Source: an uncultured Pseudomonadota bacterium (GTDB taxonomy: Bacteria > Myxococcota_A > UBA9042 > CAIXZC01). From it: DNA of 6,596 bases. Made by a program: the position numbers and the translations under genes. Below are positions 6,143-6,596 of the stretch, piece by piece. The notes under the pieces were generated by a model. The model ran no database searches and was not told where the DNA came from. It saw nothing but the letters and a program-made list of their open reading frames with translations. The stretch lies in contig CALGBT010000344.1 in assembly GCA_937884235.1 (NCBI GenBank), forward strand, positions 1 through 6,596, given 5' to 3'. Position 1 is the stretch's first letter, and every line of letters begins with the position of its first letter.

Positions 6143-6596
6143 ATGGCCGCACGCGTCGACCGCCGCCCGCCGGCCCCGGGTCGTTTCATCACCGTCAACG
6201 GAATCAACTGGCACGTTGAAGAGAGCGGCTCCAAAGGGCCCGGCTTACTCCTCTTCCACGGTTTCCTGGGCAGCTCTGCCGGCTGGCGCCGCGCCATCTC
6301 TGACCTGGGCCAGAACTTTCGAGTCGCAGCAGTGGATTTCCCCGGAGCCGGATACTCCGAACGCCCCGCCAACCTCCCCTACGACCTCCACTGGTTCGCC
6401 TCGCAAGTGCCAGCACTGATCGCCGAACTCGGCTTCCAACGACCGTTCATTGGGGGGCACTCCTTCGGTGGCTCCGTGGCCATCCACGCCGCAGCTCGCA
6501 ACCCCGCTCTGGCAAGGGGCCTGCTGTTGGCCGCACCGCTGGTCTATCAGCAGCGTCCGCCCCCGGGATTGCGCTTTGCCAAGCGTCAGCCAGGCA
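6143..6596 (+). CDS. Alpha/beta-hydrolase fold enzyme (partial, C-terminus beyond window)
   Basis: 151 codons are visible from the ATG at 6143 to the window edge. The N-terminal half of an alpha/beta-hydrolase is intact: a strand ending in the oxyanion-hole motif HGF (39-41), the DFPGAGYSERP turn (65-75), and the nucleophile elbow GGHSFGG (104-110) with Ser107 as the catalytic nucleophile. The acid and His of the triad lie beyond the window. No signal peptide is seen, so it is probably cytoplasmic. The family includes esterases, lipases, haloalkane dehalogenase-like enzymes and C-C hydrolases, and the specificity cannot be told from this half. There is no clear ribosome binding site; the gene begins nine bases after the radical SAM stop and in the same frame, so its translation probably depends on the upstream gene. 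The first 14 residues are Arg/Pro-rich and probably disordered. Confidence 0.88.
   Translation, partial: MAARVDRRPPAPGRFITVNGINWHVEESGSKGPGLLLFHGFLGSSAGWRRAISDLGQNFRVAAVDFPGAGYSERPANLPYDLHWFASQVPALIAELGFQRPFIGGHSFGGSVAIHAAARNPALARGLLLAAPLVYQQRPPPGLRFAKRQPG

Noticed and set aside
1..6596. CRISPR arrays, tRNA genes, insertion sequences or attachment sites
   Set aside because: No regularly spaced direct repeats, cloverleaf-like sequence, transposase motifs or terminal inverted repeats were seen, and nearly all bases are accounted for by genes.

Overview
The window is a compact, GC-rich (roughly 60% by eye) stretch of bacterial DNA with almost no spare sequence. Shine-Dalgarno sites are strong, one pair of genes overlaps, and two neighbouring lipoproteins carry acidic Asp/Glu/Val-rich tethers. 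This style fits a Gram-negative, deltaproteobacterium-like organism (Myxococcota or relatives). That assignment is inference from style only, as no marker gene is present.

Left arm, minus strand, read from 4772 down to 1: (i) a lipoprotein alpha-galactosidase-like glycoside hydrolase of clan GH-D (GH36/melibiase-like), 2145-4772; (ii) a 502-residue exported protein of unrecognised family, probably a lipoprotein, with an all-helical look (644-2152), whose start overlaps the end of the hydrolase gene by 8 bases; (iii) after a 98-base gap holding a weak hairpin, an exported protein that looks like a small outer-membrane beta-barrel (545 to beyond base 1). Together they look like a small cell-surface module for handling a glycan or glycoside, although the substrate cannot be read from the sequence. 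No SusC/SusD-type transporter, sugar permease or regulator is visible.

Right arm, plus strand, from 4892: a radical SAM enzyme with a reduced SPASM/twitch-like C-terminal cluster region (4892-6133). It is followed nine bases later, in the same reading frame, by an alpha/beta-hydrolase that runs off the window (6143 onward). These two probably form an operon of unknown product.

The two arms diverge from a 119-base control region (4773-4891). It contains both ribosome binding sites, weak promoter candidates in both directions and a perfect 8-base inverted repeat. There is no gene-free stretch over 300 bases. No tRNA, rRNA, CRISPR array, insertion sequence or attachment site was seen. The least explained parts are the 502-residue partner of the glycosidase, the departures of the glycosidase from canonical GH36 active-site motifs, and the radical SAM/hydrolase pair with no visible substrate peptide.
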